A DNA stretch of 10,349 bases from positions 1-10,349 of the forward strand of contig JBCDLI010000070.1 of assembly GCA_038745535.1 (NCBI GenBank). Direction: 5' to 3'. Under the pieces are notes generated by a model. The model did not search any database, was not told where the DNA came from, and saw only the letters and a program-made list of their open reading frames with translations. A program made the position numbers and the translations under genes. The stretch is from JBCDLI01 sp038745535. GTDB taxonomy: Bacteria > Pseudomonadota > Alphaproteobacteria > Rhizobiales > Rhizobiaceae. Positions 1 to 6,004 of this stretch are shown in pieces. Each line of letters opens with the position of its first letter. Within the stretch, counting starts at the first letter, position 1.

Positions 1-475
1 GTCCAATCATCGGAGCAATGGCCATGCCCATGACGATGTAACCGATCATAGAAGCGGATTTTTCACGGGGGTAGACGTCCCGAACAATGGCGCGTGAGAG
101 CACGATGCCCGCTGCGCTTGCCGTTTGAAGCAATCGGCCTGTGAGAAATGCGGTGACTGTTTCGGCGTAGGTGCAGACGACCGTTCCCACAAGAAAGATG
201 ACCAAACCCACGATCAGCACAGGACGGCGTCCGTAGCGGTCAGAAATCGGTCCTGCGATGAGTGGGATGACTGCTGTAGCTGCGAGGTAAAGCGACAGGC
301 CAAGCTGTACTGCTGCATAGGACGTGCCGAGATCGGCGGCGATCGATGGCATTGACGGCACGAACATGTTCATTGCGAGCGGCGTGCACGCAGATAACAT
401 CACAAGTATGCCTAGCGGTGGCTTGTGAACCGTCGATGGGATCGAGACTGCGGAGGACAATGGGGCGCTTTTCAC
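1..475 (-). CDS. Bcr/CflA-like MFS drug efflux transporter, N-terminal part (runs off left edge)
   Basis: An inner-membrane proton-driven exporter of the major facilitator superfamily, 12-14 TM, probably for drugs or metabolites; the substrate cannot be read. The visible 158 codons cover about four TM segments. The first ends in LAMNMFVPSMPSIAADLG, matching the IDMYLPALP region of Bcr/CflA proteins. Then comes MFS motif A as GPISDRYGRRPVLI between TM2 and TM3, and QTASAAGIVLSRAIVRDVYP, a Bcr/CflA hallmark in TM4. The C-terminal two thirds lie outside the window. The start is uncertain: GTG at 475 keeps TM1 whole, whereas ATG at 400 would cut it, and TTG at 523 is also in frame before a stop near 565. 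None has a good Shine-Dalgarno site. It lies 101 bp after a small ORF on the same strand and next to a divergent lysR, which is a plausible regulator. Confidence 0.85.
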   Translation of the reverse strand, partial: MKSAPLSSAVSIPSTVHKPPLGILVMLSACTPLAMNMFVPSMPSIAADLGTSYAAVQLGLSLYLAATAVIPLIAGPISDRYGRRPVLIVGLVIFLVGTVVCTYAETVTAFLTGRLLQTASAAGIVLSRAIVRDVYPREKSASMIGYIVMGMAIAPMIG

Positions 476-496
476 CGTTTGCGGAGACGAAGCGTT

Positions 497-506
497 AGGT
501 GCACCT
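497..506. repeat. 10-bp perfect palindrome AGGTGCACCT
   Basis: A perfect 10-bp inverted repeat in the 101-bp gap between the 52-codon ORF and the MFS gene, about 22 bp upstream of the preferred GTG start of the latter. It could be an operator, but a palindrome of this size also occurs by chance, and it would be coding if the MFS gene started at the TTG at 523. Confidence 0.25.
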
Positions 507-576
507 GTGTGTGCAAAAGGCAATGGCCGCAGTGCAGCGACCGTTGTCGCGATTGTTTTAAATAATTAAAGAATTG

Positions 577-735
577 TTATCCGACGTCGATGGGACCTTT
601 GTCGTTGTGCGTCCGGCCAGATAGACTCGACCAAAACTCACGGAACACCGCGCGTCGCCGCTGGATGGCGTATTTGTGTGCCCGGTCGGACATAAATTCG
701 CGAAATTCGGGTTCTTTGGACAGATATCTGGTCAT
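577..735 (-). CDS. Small basic hypothetical protein, 52 aa
   Basis: I do not recognise a family. The ORF starts MTRYLSKEPEFREFMSD and ends NDKGPIDVG. It is strongly charged (RRR at 26-28, many K/R and E/D), has no membrane segment, no signal peptide and no cysteine, and looks mostly helical over residues 8-40. The case for it being real is a GAAGGAAGG Shine-Dalgarno match (complement of 745-753) nine bases before the ATG, and its position. It is divergent from the LysR gene (108-bp shared intergenic region) and on the same strand as the MFS gene that follows 101 bp later. A longer reading from 918 in the same frame runs into lysR coding sequence on the other strand and is unlikely. It may be the first gene of a LysR-controlled unit, but it could still be a chance ORF. 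Confidence 0.45.
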   Translation of the reverse strand: MTRYLSKEPEFREFMSDRAHKYAIQRRRAVFREFWSSLSGRTHNDKGPIDVG

Positions 736-830
736 TTTCCTATGCCTTCCTTCAAGGCTTGCTCTGGCGATGATTGAAAGATAACCGGCAGTCCTAACAG
801 TGACAAACGCGAATATCTTCGTTTTCACAT

Positions 831-836
831 AAGGAA
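831..836 (+). promoter_or_regulatory. Ribosome binding site AAGGAA of lysR
   Basis: AAGGAA lies seven bases before the GTG at 844. It decides the start: an ATG at 842 overlaps this GTG but is in another frame, so GTG is the initiator of the LysR protein. Confidence 0.7.
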
Positions 837-843
837 AATTGAT

Positions 844-1782
844 GTGAAGAGCACACGACTGCCACCATTGAATGCGTTGCGCGCGTTTGCGGCAGCTTCG
901 CGGCACATGAGTTTTCAAAAAGCGGCGGACGAACTGAGCGTCACGCCGTCTGCGTTATCGTTTCAAATCCGGCAGTTGGAAGAGTATCTGCAGGTTTCGC
1001 TTTTCGAGCGGCACAACAAGCGTGTTGAACTTACCGATGTGGGACGGCGCTTTGCGCCCGGCGTGCGCGAGGGTTTTGAGCGCTTGCAGGCGGCCATGGA
1101 GGTTTTGGTGCCCTCTACGCCGCCGAATGTGCTCACCGTCTCCACCGGGCCAGCCTTTGCTTCGAAATGGCTTAGCCCGCGCATTTACAAATTTCTTGAG
1201 CAGTATCCCGACATCGAGTTTCGCATCTCGGCAAACCTTGGACTTGTGAATTTTGCCGAAGACCCCGTCGATGCTGTCATCCGCTTCGGGGGAGGGAACT
1301 ATCCGGGCCTCCACGTTGAGCCGATTGCCAACGAAGCGACGCTGCCGCTTGCTGCGCCATCGCTTGTTGAAAAGTATGGCGGCAAACTCACAAGTGACGA
1401 CCTGACAACGATTACACTTCTGCACGACGACTCGGCTGCTTTTCTGCCAAACGCGGTCACATGGGCGACGTGGCTTTCTGCCGAGGGCTTGGACAATGTC
1501 GATGCGTCTCGCGGTGCGCGTTTCAATTATGCCGACCACGCTTTGGAAGCAGCCGTTGACGGAGCTGGTATCGTCATGGGCCGCTTGACGCTCGCCTCAC
1601 GGGACATTGCTGCCGGGCGTCTGGTCGCGCCGTTCCAACGTAGCTTGCCGAGCCAGGCGGGGTTCTATTTTTGCTGCTTGCCACAGCGGCTTGAGGTGCC
1701 GAAGATTGTTGCGTTTCGCGATTTTATCCGCGCGGAGATGGATGCGGAGCGGCCGGTGCTGGAGCGCTTCGTTGCCAAGTGA
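844..1782 (+). CDS. LysR-family transcriptional regulator, GcvA-like
   Basis: A DNA-binding one-component regulator of the LysR family, expected to be a cytoplasmic tetramer; the effector is unknown. The 312 residues match the family length. The winged HTH is at about 8-66: LPPLNALRAFAAASRHMSF, then the recognition region KAADELSVTPSALSFQIRQL and LFERHNKRVELTDVG. A linker helix follows at about 75-90 and the periplasmic-binding-protein-like effector domain at about 96-300, with RFGGGNYPGLHVEPI typical of the GcvA/AmpR branch. The GTG start is fixed by AAGGAA at 831-836. Divergence from the 52-codon ORF and MFS gene suggests that these are its targets (inference). The gene ends five bases before the stop of the convergent EamA transporter gene, leaving no room for a separate terminator. 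GcvA itself (glycine cleavage control) is not implied, since no gcv gene is present. Confidence 0.93.
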   Translation: MKSTRLPPLNALRAFAAASRHMSFQKAADELSVTPSALSFQIRQLEEYLQVSLFERHNKRVELTDVGRRFAPGVREGFERLQAAMEVLVPSTPPNVLTVSTGPAFASKWLSPRIYKFLEQYPDIEFRISANLGLVNFAEDPVDAVIRFGGGNYPGLHVEPIANEATLPLAAPSLVEKYGGKLTSDDLTTITLLHDDSAAFLPNAVTWATWLSAEGLDNVDASRGARFNYADHALEAAVDGAGIVMGRLTLASRDIAAGRLVAPFQRSLPSQAGFYFCCLPQRLEVPKIVAFRDFIRAEMDAERPVLERFVAK

Positions 1783-1787
1783 ACTGA

Positions 1788-2741
1788 CTACAAACCGGAT
1801 TTGAATGGACCGGGGATGGGCTTGCGGCTTTTCGGCGAAATCTTGCGTAGGCGTTCGCGGTAGAGCGCGTAGAGGCCTGATCCGACGATGAGGATTGATC
1901 CGAGTGTCATCCATAGATCGGGCACTTCGCCGAAGATGACGAAGCCGACGATCAATGCGAACACGAGCCGTGAATACCGAAACGGCGCGACGGCTGAGGC
2001 TTCACCAACGCGCAAAGAGGTTGTGATCGCGAAATAGGCGATGATCCCGCACACTGCGGCAATGACAATGTAAATCGTTGTCATGCTGGTCATCGCTTGC
2101 CAATCGCCGTCGGGCAAAATGAGCATCAGGCCCACGCCCAGCAGCATTATGCCAACATAGGCTTGGAGCGCGACGATGCTGGTTGGGATTGATGTCGGGA
2201 TTTTTCGCGTCACAAGATCACGGGCGGCCAGCGCAAAAACTGCAATCAGCGCGTAGAGACTATCGACATCGAAGGCGTCCGCGCCCGGTCTGATGATGAG
2301 CAGCACACCGATGAAACCGACAATGATTGCCGTCCAACGGCGCCAGCCAATCGGCTCGCGCAGGAAGAGCGCTGCGCCGAGTACCGTGACCAGCGACGTT
2401 GCCTGCAAGATCGCCGAAGCAACCGAAATATCGATGCGGGTGAGGGCTGTCACGAACCCATATCCGGCGACGACTTCCGACAGACTGCGGATCACGAGGT
2501 AAGAATTGAGCTGATATCGGTGGATGATTTCTGCCCCCGAATTCCACGCGAGCCAGACGTAAAAAGCAACGCCGCCGATACCGATGAGCAGCAGAATTTG
2601 GCCAATTCCGATGTCGTCGGATGCCAACTTGATAAACATGTCTTCAAGAGCAAAGACGCCCATGGCGAGCACCATGAGCAGGATTGCGCGCCAATTATCG
2701 GTGTCGGGAGTGGGAACGGGCGCAGTTGTGGCGGTGGCCAT
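1788..2741 (-). CDS. EamA-domain DMT-superfamily transporter
   Basis: An inner-membrane permease of the drug/metabolite transporter superfamily, usually an exporter of amino acids or other metabolites; the substrate is not readable. The 317 residues hold about ten hydrophobic segments in two EamA repeats, roughly 20-149 and 162-294. Repeat 1 ends in the typical ALFLREPIGWRRW...GVLLIIRPG pattern. Repeat 2 has APFRYSRLVFALIVGFVIFGE followed by GSILIVGSGLYALYRER, both family hallmarks. The first about 16 residues (MATATTAPVPTPDTD) form a polar cytoplasmic tail, and the C-terminus is basic. The ATG at 2741 lacks a clear Shine-Dalgarno site but gives the natural length. The gene is convergent with lysR (5-bp gap) and lies 118 bp downstream of moaA on the same strand, without a visible link to molybdopterin synthesis. 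Confidence 0.92.
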   Translation of the reverse strand: MATATTAPVPTPDTDNWRAILLMVLAMGVFALEDMFIKLASDDIGIGQILLLIGIGGVAFYVWLAWNSGAEIIHRYQLNSYLVIRSLSEVVAGYGFVTALTRIDISVASAILQATSLVTVLGAALFLREPIGWRRWTAIIVGFIGVLLIIRPGADAFDVDSLYALIAVFALAARDLVTRKIPTSIPTSIVALQAYVGIMLLGVGLMLILPDGDWQAMTSMTTIYIVIAAVCGIIAYFAITTSLRVGEASAVAPFRYSRLVFALIVGFVIFGEVPDLWMTLGSILIVGSGLYALYRERLRKISPKSRKPIPGPFKSGL

Positions 2742-2859
2742 TTTAATTCGCGATTCTGGGTTGGCAGACGTATCGCTCTTCTAAGTGGGAGGCTTGGTCA
2801 GCTTATCCATTCCAATCGTGCTTGTTTGGCCTCAATCGCGACTGGGTGAGATGGAGAAG
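2742..2859. other. 118-bp spacer between moaA and the EamA gene
   Basis: Nothing definite is visible: no GC-rich hairpin with a T-run to end moaA, and no small ORF with a ribosome binding site. It must contain the EamA gene promoter, or allow read-through from moaA. Confidence 0.4.
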
Positions 2860-3909
2860 CTAGCCGCCCGTGGCACTCATATGGCGCGAAACAGCAGGTC
2901 GCTTGGTATTGCGGTCGATGATGAAATCGTGACCCTTGGGCTTTCGTAGCAACGCTTCGTCAATCGCCTGAGAGAGCGCGTCATTTCCCTCGGAATTGCG
3001 TAAGGGTGTGCGAAGATCAGCGGCATCGTCCTGGCCGAGGCACATGTACAGTGTGCCGGTGCAATTAAGCCGGACGCGGTTGCAGCTTTCGCAGAAATTG
3101 TGGGTCATCGGCGTAATGAACCCCAATCGACCGCCCGTCTCATTCACTTTCACATAGCGCGCGGGCCCGCCGGTTTTGTACGCAATGGCTTCCATCGTGT
3201 AGTGGCGCTGCAGGTCGCGACGGAGTTGGTCGAGCGGCAGATATTGGTCTGTGCGATCACCATCAATGTCGCCCATGGGCATCGTTTCGATAACGGTTAA
3301 GTCCATGCCTCGGTCGTGTGCCCATCGGATCATGCCTGGCAGTTCGGAACGATTGACGTTTTTTAGCGCGACCGCGTTGATTTTGACCGCAAGTCCGGCT
3401 TTCTGCGCGGCATCAATGCCGTCCATGACTTTGTTAAAATCGCCCCAGCGGGTGATTGCTTTGAACTTGTCTGGGTCGAGCGTATCCAGCGATACGTTGA
3501 TGCGCTTTACCCCGCAGTCTGCCAAGTCTTGCGCGTAGCGCGACAGCTGCGAGCCATTTGTTGTCAGTGTCAGCTCTTCCAGTGTGCCCGCCGCGAGGTG
3601 ACGGGAGAGATCATCGAAGAGCGTCATAATGTTCTTGCGGACAAGCGGCTCGCCGCCTGTCAAACGCAACCGACGCACGCCGCGCTCGATGAACACGGTG
3701 CACAGGCGATCCAGCTCTTCGAGCGTGAGCAGGTCTTTCTTCGGCAAAAACGTCATGTTCTCGGCCATGCAGTAGACACAGCGGAAGTCGCACCGGTCCG
3801 TAACTGAAACGCGCAGATAGCTGATCTCGCGACCGTACTGGTCGATGAGGCCTGAATGGGTGGAGCTGTTGTCACCTGCTACGGTGTTGTTTTCTGAAAT
3901 CCTGCGCAT
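2860..3909 (-). CDS. moaA: GTP 3',8-cyclase MoaA (molybdenum cofactor biosynthesis)
   Basis: A cytoplasmic radical SAM enzyme that, with MoaC, converts GTP to cyclic pyranopterin monophosphate, the first step of molybdenum cofactor synthesis. The 349 residues show all key parts. The SAM-binding [4Fe-4S] motif C40-x3-C44-x2-C47 follows YLRVSVTDRC. GGEP, the SAM amino-group site, is at 85-88. The second, GTP-binding [4Fe-4S] motif is C273-x2-C276-x13-C290 (FCESCNRVRLNCTG...CLG). The protein ends in the conserved double glycine (SATGG) needed for catalysis. A polar extension of about 20 residues precedes the usual LIDQYGREISYLR start; no other start codon fits, so the ATG at 3909 is kept although its ribosome binding site is weak. 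It is divergent from the DUF971 gene across 68 bp. No other mo gene is in the window. Confidence 0.97.
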   Translation of the reverse strand: MRRISENNTVAGDNSSTHSGLIDQYGREISYLRVSVTDRCDFRCVYCMAENMTFLPKKDLLTLEELDRLCTVFIERGVRRLRLTGGEPLVRKNIMTLFDDLSRHLAAGTLEELTLTTNGSQLSRYAQDLADCGVKRINVSLDTLDPDKFKAITRWGDFNKVMDGIDAAQKAGLAVKINAVALKNVNRSELPGMIRWAHDRGMDLTVIETMPMGDIDGDRTDQYLPLDQLRRDLQRHYTMEAIAYKTGGPARYVKVNETGGRLGFITPMTHNFCESCNRVRLNCTGTLYMCLGQDDAADLRTPLRNSEGNDALSQAIDEALLRKPKGHDFIIDRNTKRPAVSRHMSATGG

Positions 3910-3977
3910 GGTTGAAACTAACGAAATCGCTCACAATTGCGTAGGTCATGATCGGAGAAACAGTGTAGGCATTTTGG

Positions 3978-4337
3978 ATGAGTATTCGCCAGTCGTTGCC
4001 AACGGAAATCCGCGTTTCAAAGGATCGTCGCGACGTTAAATTCCTGTGGGATGACGGTCAGCTTCTTCCGATAAGTGCAGAGTTGCTGCGGGTCATGTCC
4101 ACATCTGCCGAGGTGAAGGGGCATAACAACGCCGAACGCCGGGTGATTGGCGGTAAACGCGACGTTGCGATCGAGGCGATCGAGCACGTTGGCAATTACG
4201 CTATCAAAATACAGTTCAGCGACGGCCATCACACCGGAATTTACACGTGGCCATATTTAAGAAATCTTGGTGAAGGCTTTGACAACCATTTGTCCAATTA
4301 TCTGGATTCACTGGAAAAATCAGGGCTAGCGCGTTGA
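3978..4337 (+). CDS. DUF971 / gamma-butyrobetaine hydroxylase N-terminal-like domain protein
   Basis: A 119-residue single-domain cytoplasmic protein of the DUF971 family, with LWDDGQLLPISAELLRVMS near the N-terminus and the signature IQFSDGHHTGIYTWPYLRNLG at about 78-98. The same domain forms the N-terminus of gamma-butyrobetaine and trimethyllysine hydroxylases and the C-terminus of the plant Fe-S scaffold HCF101 (fused to Mrp/ApbC). The role of the stand-alone bacterial form is not established. This copy has no cysteine at all, so it cannot make the Cys3His zinc site seen in human BBOX1; only the histidines of the GHH motif remain. The ATG at 3978 has only a weak upstream TAGG. It is divergent from moaA, an Fe-S enzyme, and a supporting role in Fe-S or cofactor assembly is only an inference from that neighbour. 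Confidence 0.88.
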   Translation: MSIRQSLPTEIRVSKDRRDVKFLWDDGQLLPISAELLRVMSTSAEVKGHNNAERRVIGGKRDVAIEAIEHVGNYAIKIQFSDGHHTGIYTWPYLRNLGEGFDNHLSNYLDSLEKSGLAR

Positions 4338-4395
4338 CACTTTCCGATCAAAATTGGCTGGTTTGGATATTACCAGAAGTAAGCGATTAATTTTA

Positions 4396-4409
4396 TCGAA
4401 AAGTTTCGA
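4396..4409. promoter_or_regulatory. Inverted repeat TCGAAA-AG-TTTCGA upstream of the first TadG-like gene
   Basis: A perfect 6+6 bp inverted repeat with a 2-bp spacer, 54 bp upstream of the ATG at 4464 in the 126-bp gap after the DUF971 gene. Size and place fit an operator for a dimeric regulator. No known binding motif is recognised. Confidence 0.35.
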
Positions 4410-4451
4410 CCAAACGTAAGGCCCACTTGCGATCTTCTGTAGTTCGCAAAC

Positions 4452-4458
4452 GGGAGGT
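4452..4458 (+). promoter_or_regulatory. Ribosome binding site GGGAGGT of the first TadG-like gene
   Basis: A near-ideal Shine-Dalgarno match; its GGAGG core ends six bases before the ATG at 4464. It supports this start and predicts strong translation. Confidence 0.8.
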
Positions 4459-4463
4459 AATCT

Positions 4464-5861
4464 ATGTTCGGTGGAAGGTTTCTTAGCACGACACGCCAGT
4501 TCAACGATCTAACAAAAGATCGTTCTGGAAACTTTGCCACGATCACGGCGCTGGCCATGGTGCCGCTTTTGAGTGGCGTGGCCATGTTGCTCGACTACTC
4601 AAATGTGACCCGCGAGAACACGCGGCTGCAGAATGCGGTGGATTCATCCGTGCTCATGGCTGGAGCCTATTACCGCGATAATGGGAAGCTCCCTGCGGAC
4701 GACAAAGCGAAACGCTTTTTGGAACTGAATGGCTTTACCGACGCTGAATTGGTCACAATGAAGGTCGTCGATGGCGAGGTGTATTTAAGGGCTTCGGTGC
4801 GCACGGACGTGCTGTTTATGGATGTTTTACATTCCGGTGGATACAAAACCTACGCGGAGGCTACCGTCCCGGTCTCAATTGATAGGGAAATCGAGATTGC
4901 CCTCGTGCTTGATACGACATCTTCAATGTCTCTTGATGACCGCCTCGTCGACATGAAGCAAATCGCGACAAACTTTGTTGACGACGCCCTCGACATGGCA
5001 CCTCCCGGTAACTCTGATGCGGTTACGTTGTCTATTGTTCCGTTTGCCAAATACGTAAATGTGGGTATAGCTAATCGAAACGCTTCGTGGATCGATGTGC
5101 CGCCTGACTCCACCCAGACCGTTTGCAGCATGAAGCGAGACATTGTTTCCCAATCAGGGTGCGTAGAGCGGACCGAAGAGCGCATTGGAGAGATGGGCCC
5201 TTACACCGCCAGATGGCAGCAGTGCGACACGACCGAGTACGGGCCTGAATACGAAGTGTGCACACCGCAAACGCAGGTTTGGAACGGGTGCGTTGGCTCG
5301 CGCGCGGCACCGCTGAACGTGGAAGACCATTCTTACGGGACAGACCCAGTGCTGGGTGTTTTAAACGTCAATTGTCCAAGCGCGATCCAGCCGCTTACAA
5401 GTGTGCGCTCGGTTCTCGCCAATCAAATTCGCGACCTCACCGCCACTGGCGAGACCTATATTGGCCAAGGCGTGGCATGTGGTACCAGAACACTTTCGCC
5501 GGCACAGCCATTTGCGGGCGGCGACCCTGATCTCGACAAGACAATTAAGAGTATGATCATCATGACCGATGGTGATAATCGTAGGTCTCCTAATACTTGG
5601 GACGAAGGCATCAAGCACGACAATGGTGACGTTGCTAATGGAGATTATCACACCCAGGAAGCATGCGACTACGCACGGCTGAAAGGGATTGAAGTCTATA
5701 CAATATCGTTCGGCGACGATGTATCGAGCGGCGGCGACGCGGTCATGTTGGCATGTGCTGGGGACGCATCCCGGTTTTTCAAAGCAGAAGACGAGCGCGA
5801 ACTTCGTGAGTCCTTTGAAGCAATTCTGAGCAATATCTTCACGCTTCGCCTGACGAGTTAA
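4464..5861 (+). CDS. TadG-like membrane-anchored vWA-domain protein (paralogue 1)
   Basis: A 465-residue extracytoplasmic protein of the TadE/G-like family. It has a short cytoplasmic N-terminus and DRSGNFA (19-25) running into one TM anchor at about 24-46 (ITALAMVPLLSGVAMLLDYS). A helical stalk with NAVDSSVLMAGA follows at about 50-72, then a beta-rich segment to about 140 and a vWA domain at about 143-465. MIDAS candidates are D150-T-T152-S-S154 (canonical DxSxS with Thr in place of the first Ser), T331 and D369 in MTDGD. A cysteine-rich insertion at about 215-305 (C221, C233, C254, C266, C276, C304) contains GCVGSR. C339 stands where paralogue 2 and, as I recall them, typical TadG proteins have Trp (VACGTRTLSP versus VSWGQRVLSP). 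TadG proteins belong to tight-adherence pilus loci, but no other tad gene is here. It is followed by its paralogue 143 bp later and then bcsA, so a surface or matrix role is inferred. Confidence 0.88.
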   Translation: MFGGRFLSTTRQFNDLTKDRSGNFATITALAMVPLLSGVAMLLDYSNVTRENTRLQNAVDSSVLMAGAYYRDNGKLPADDKAKRFLELNGFTDAELVTMKVVDGEVYLRASVRTDVLFMDVLHSGGYKTYAEATVPVSIDREIEIALVLDTTSSMSLDDRLVDMKQIATNFVDDALDMAPPGNSDAVTLSIVPFAKYVNVGIANRNASWIDVPPDSTQTVCSMKRDIVSQSGCVERTEERIGEMGPYTARWQQCDTTEYGPEYEVCTPQTQVWNGCVGSRAAPLNVEDHSYGTDPVLGVLNVNCPSAIQPLTSVRSVLANQIRDLTATGETYIGQGVACGTRTLSPAQPFAGGDPDLDKTIKSMIIMTDGDNRRSPNTWDEGIKHDNGDVANGDYHTQEACDYARLKGIEVYTISFGDDVSSGGDAVMLACAGDASRFFKAEDERELRESFEAILSNIFTLRLTS

Positions 5862-6004
5862 TTTGAATTGCTCTCGGATGCCTGGCTCCAGCGTTTCAAA
5901 TGCCGGGGGCTCGCACTTCCTATTCGCCGATAAGCAAGCGTCAAAGTTTCCTTAGTATGGGTAAAGTTTTATCGACCTTTTCCGCCTGTCTTTAAGAGGT
6001 TGTC
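5862..6004. other. 143-bp spacer between the two TadG-like genes
   Basis: No ORF and no clear terminator hairpin with a T-run. The 9-mer TTTTATCGA at 5967-5975 also occurs upstream of the first paralogue at 4391-4399, which may be chance. The stretch ends with the ribosome binding site of paralogue 2. Confidence 0.35.
5994..6000 (+). promoter_or_regulatory. Ribosome binding site AAGAGGT of the second TadG-like gene
   Basis: The AGAGG part ends five bases before the GTG at 6005 and favours that start. An ATG in frame at 6041 is preceded by GGAG only about 2 bases away, which is too close, but it remains an alternative 12 codons downstream. Confidence 0.6.

Noticed and set aside
125..355. 76-codon plus-strand ORF with several cysteines
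   Set aside because: It is antisense to the MFS gene, whose minus-strand translation has clear family motifs across the same bases.
559..570. TTAA-N4-TTAA in the gap after the 52-codon ORF as a CtrA site
   Set aside because: CtrA sites need seven bases between the halves; this is simply an AT-rich stretch.
955..1539. 194-codon ORF on the minus strand inside lysR
   Set aside because: It lies fully antisense to a well-supported LysR gene, shows no family motif and has a composition typical of a shadow frame.
4334..4371. TTGACA followed by GATATT as a promoter for the first TadG-like gene
   Set aside because: The spacing is 26 bp, far from the 16-18 bp needed, and TTGACA overlaps the stop codon of the DUF971 gene.
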